Source: Dehalococcoidia bacterium (lineage in GTDB: Bacteria > Chloroflexota > Dehalococcoidia > GIF9 > AB-539-J10). From it: a stretch of DNA of 5,102 bases. The stretch is taken from the NCBI GenBank assembly GCA_023129815.1, contig JAGMBH010000040.1, forward strand, positions 1 to 5,102. The letters are read 5' to 3'. The notes below the pieces were generated by a model that was not told the origin of the DNA, ran no database searches, and was given only the letters and a program-made list of their open reading frames with translations. Below, in pieces: positions 4,750 to 5,102 of this stretch (positions within the stretch are counted from its first letter, which is position 1; each line of letters opens with the position of its first letter). The translations under genes were made by a program, and so were the position numbers.

Positions 4750-5064
4750 TAGCAAACTCTAACATTTACTATAATGGCTTTCAAACTTGTTGCTGGCTTT
4801 TAGCCTTCATCATAGCTTCTGCAAAGGTTTTTTCGAAGTCTTTTACCCGAGGTGGTTTTTTGGTTTTGTCTGGTTCGATAACATGGATATTCTAGCACTA
4901 GAACACCTGCGGGAAGGTGTCAAGGGAGATCCAGCGACCCTGCCCATGGCGGGAGGGGCATTGAAAATTTTAGTAACTCCTATTAAAATTAGAAATATAA
5001 GGGGTAAGGAAAACCGCTAGACTTTGCGGAGCCAAGCGAGGTTTTCCAAAAGTCCTCAGGGAAT
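4750..5064. other. 315 bases without a supported gene
   Basis: If the array continues to the right, this would be part of a further cassette without an obvious gene. On the minus strand a frame reads VIEPDKTKKPPRVKDFEKTF then AEAMMKAKSQQQV before a stop near 4788. It has no start codon: two stops lie just upstream, and I recognise no family, so it may be a gene fragment. A plus-strand frame from the ATG at 4883 to a stop at 5018-5020 has no ribosome binding site. The only clear structure is the hairpin at 5008-5047. Confidence 0.5.
5008..5047. repeat. Inverted repeat with perfect 8-base arms
   Basis: GGAAAACC (5008-5015) and GGTTTTCC (5040-5047) are perfect inverted repeats. The stem extends by GCT/AGC (5016-5018 with 5035-5037) past a two-base bulge. 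The loop contains TTTGCGGAG (5023-5031), one base from the TTTGCGAAG core of sites A and B. I see no R boxes of the attC type beside it. It lies 17 bases before the possible plus-strand start at 5065, so it could be an operator, a leader hairpin or a decayed attC. Confidence 0.45.
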
Positions 5065-5102
5065 ATGAAAAGTACTGTTGAGACATTTGAGCAGGCAGTA
5101 GC
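5065..5102 (+). CDS. Possible start of a plus-strand gene, cut by the window edge
   Basis: From the ATG at 5065-5067 the plus strand reads MKSTVETFEQAVA to the end of the window, with CAGGGA four bases upstream as a weak ribosome binding site. Thirteen codons cannot identify a family. The position and orientation, divergent from the cassette genes and beyond the upstream end of the array, are where an integron integrase is usually found. The composition would suit the N-terminus of a tyrosine recombinase, but this is speculation. It may not be a gene. Confidence 0.3.
   Translation, partial: MKSTVETFEQAV

Noticed and set aside
4653..5020. Plus-strand frames at 4653-4895 and 4787-5020
   Set aside because: The first crosses site C and the start of the DUF6884-like gene. 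Neither has a ribosome binding site or a recognisable family, and the two overlap each other.

Overview
The window looks like a bacterial chromosome segment carrying part of an integron-type gene cassette array. The host cannot be named from sequence alone. The left flank holds a class II histone-deacetylase-like protein, a DUF4349 lipoprotein and short GC-rich dispersed palindromic repeats. That mix would suit Chloroflexota (Dehalococcoidia-like) or a similar environmental lineage, but this is only an impression. All well-supported genes are on the minus strand, so transcription runs from high to low coordinates.

Left flank (1-1500): the 5' part of a histone deacetylase/AcuC-family gene (1-259), a 401-base gap with tandem palindromes and a MITE-like element, then a DUF4349 membrane-anchored lipoprotein (661-1476). 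These look like ordinary chromosomal genes.

Cassette region (about 1535-4750): three sites have attC-like architecture on the minus strand. They are at 4700-4749 (C), 3468-3556 (A) and 1782-1855 (B). Each has an R' box beginning GTT and, inside it, an inverted-repeat stem that is strong in A and C and weak in B. A and B share a common core. A fourth, doubtful site (D) lies at 1535-1591. The sites delimit two complete cassettes. Cassette 1 (3474-4705) carries two genes: a small DUF6884-like protein and a GIY-YIG nuclease-like protein. Cassette 2 (1788-3473) carries a 501-residue RecB-like/HhH/RNase H-fold nuclease of the TM0106 type. In both cassettes the R'' box at the 3' end is the reverse complement of the cassette's first bases. 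This is expected of units that circularise and reinsert at G/TT. A frameshifted N-terminal fragment of an AlkD-like DNA alkylation repair gene follows site B.

How it fits together: the cassette genes have strong Shine-Dalgarno sequences and short leaders (33-51 bases from the cassette boundary) but no obvious promoters, so they probably depend on read-through. All cargo is nucleic-acid-directed (two nuclease-like proteins and a repair remnant), which is suggestive of genome defence or DNA processing but unproven. By the usual layout an integrase would lie beyond 5102. A possible plus-strand gene begins at 5065, but only 13 codons are visible. Region 4750-5064 has no gene I can support.
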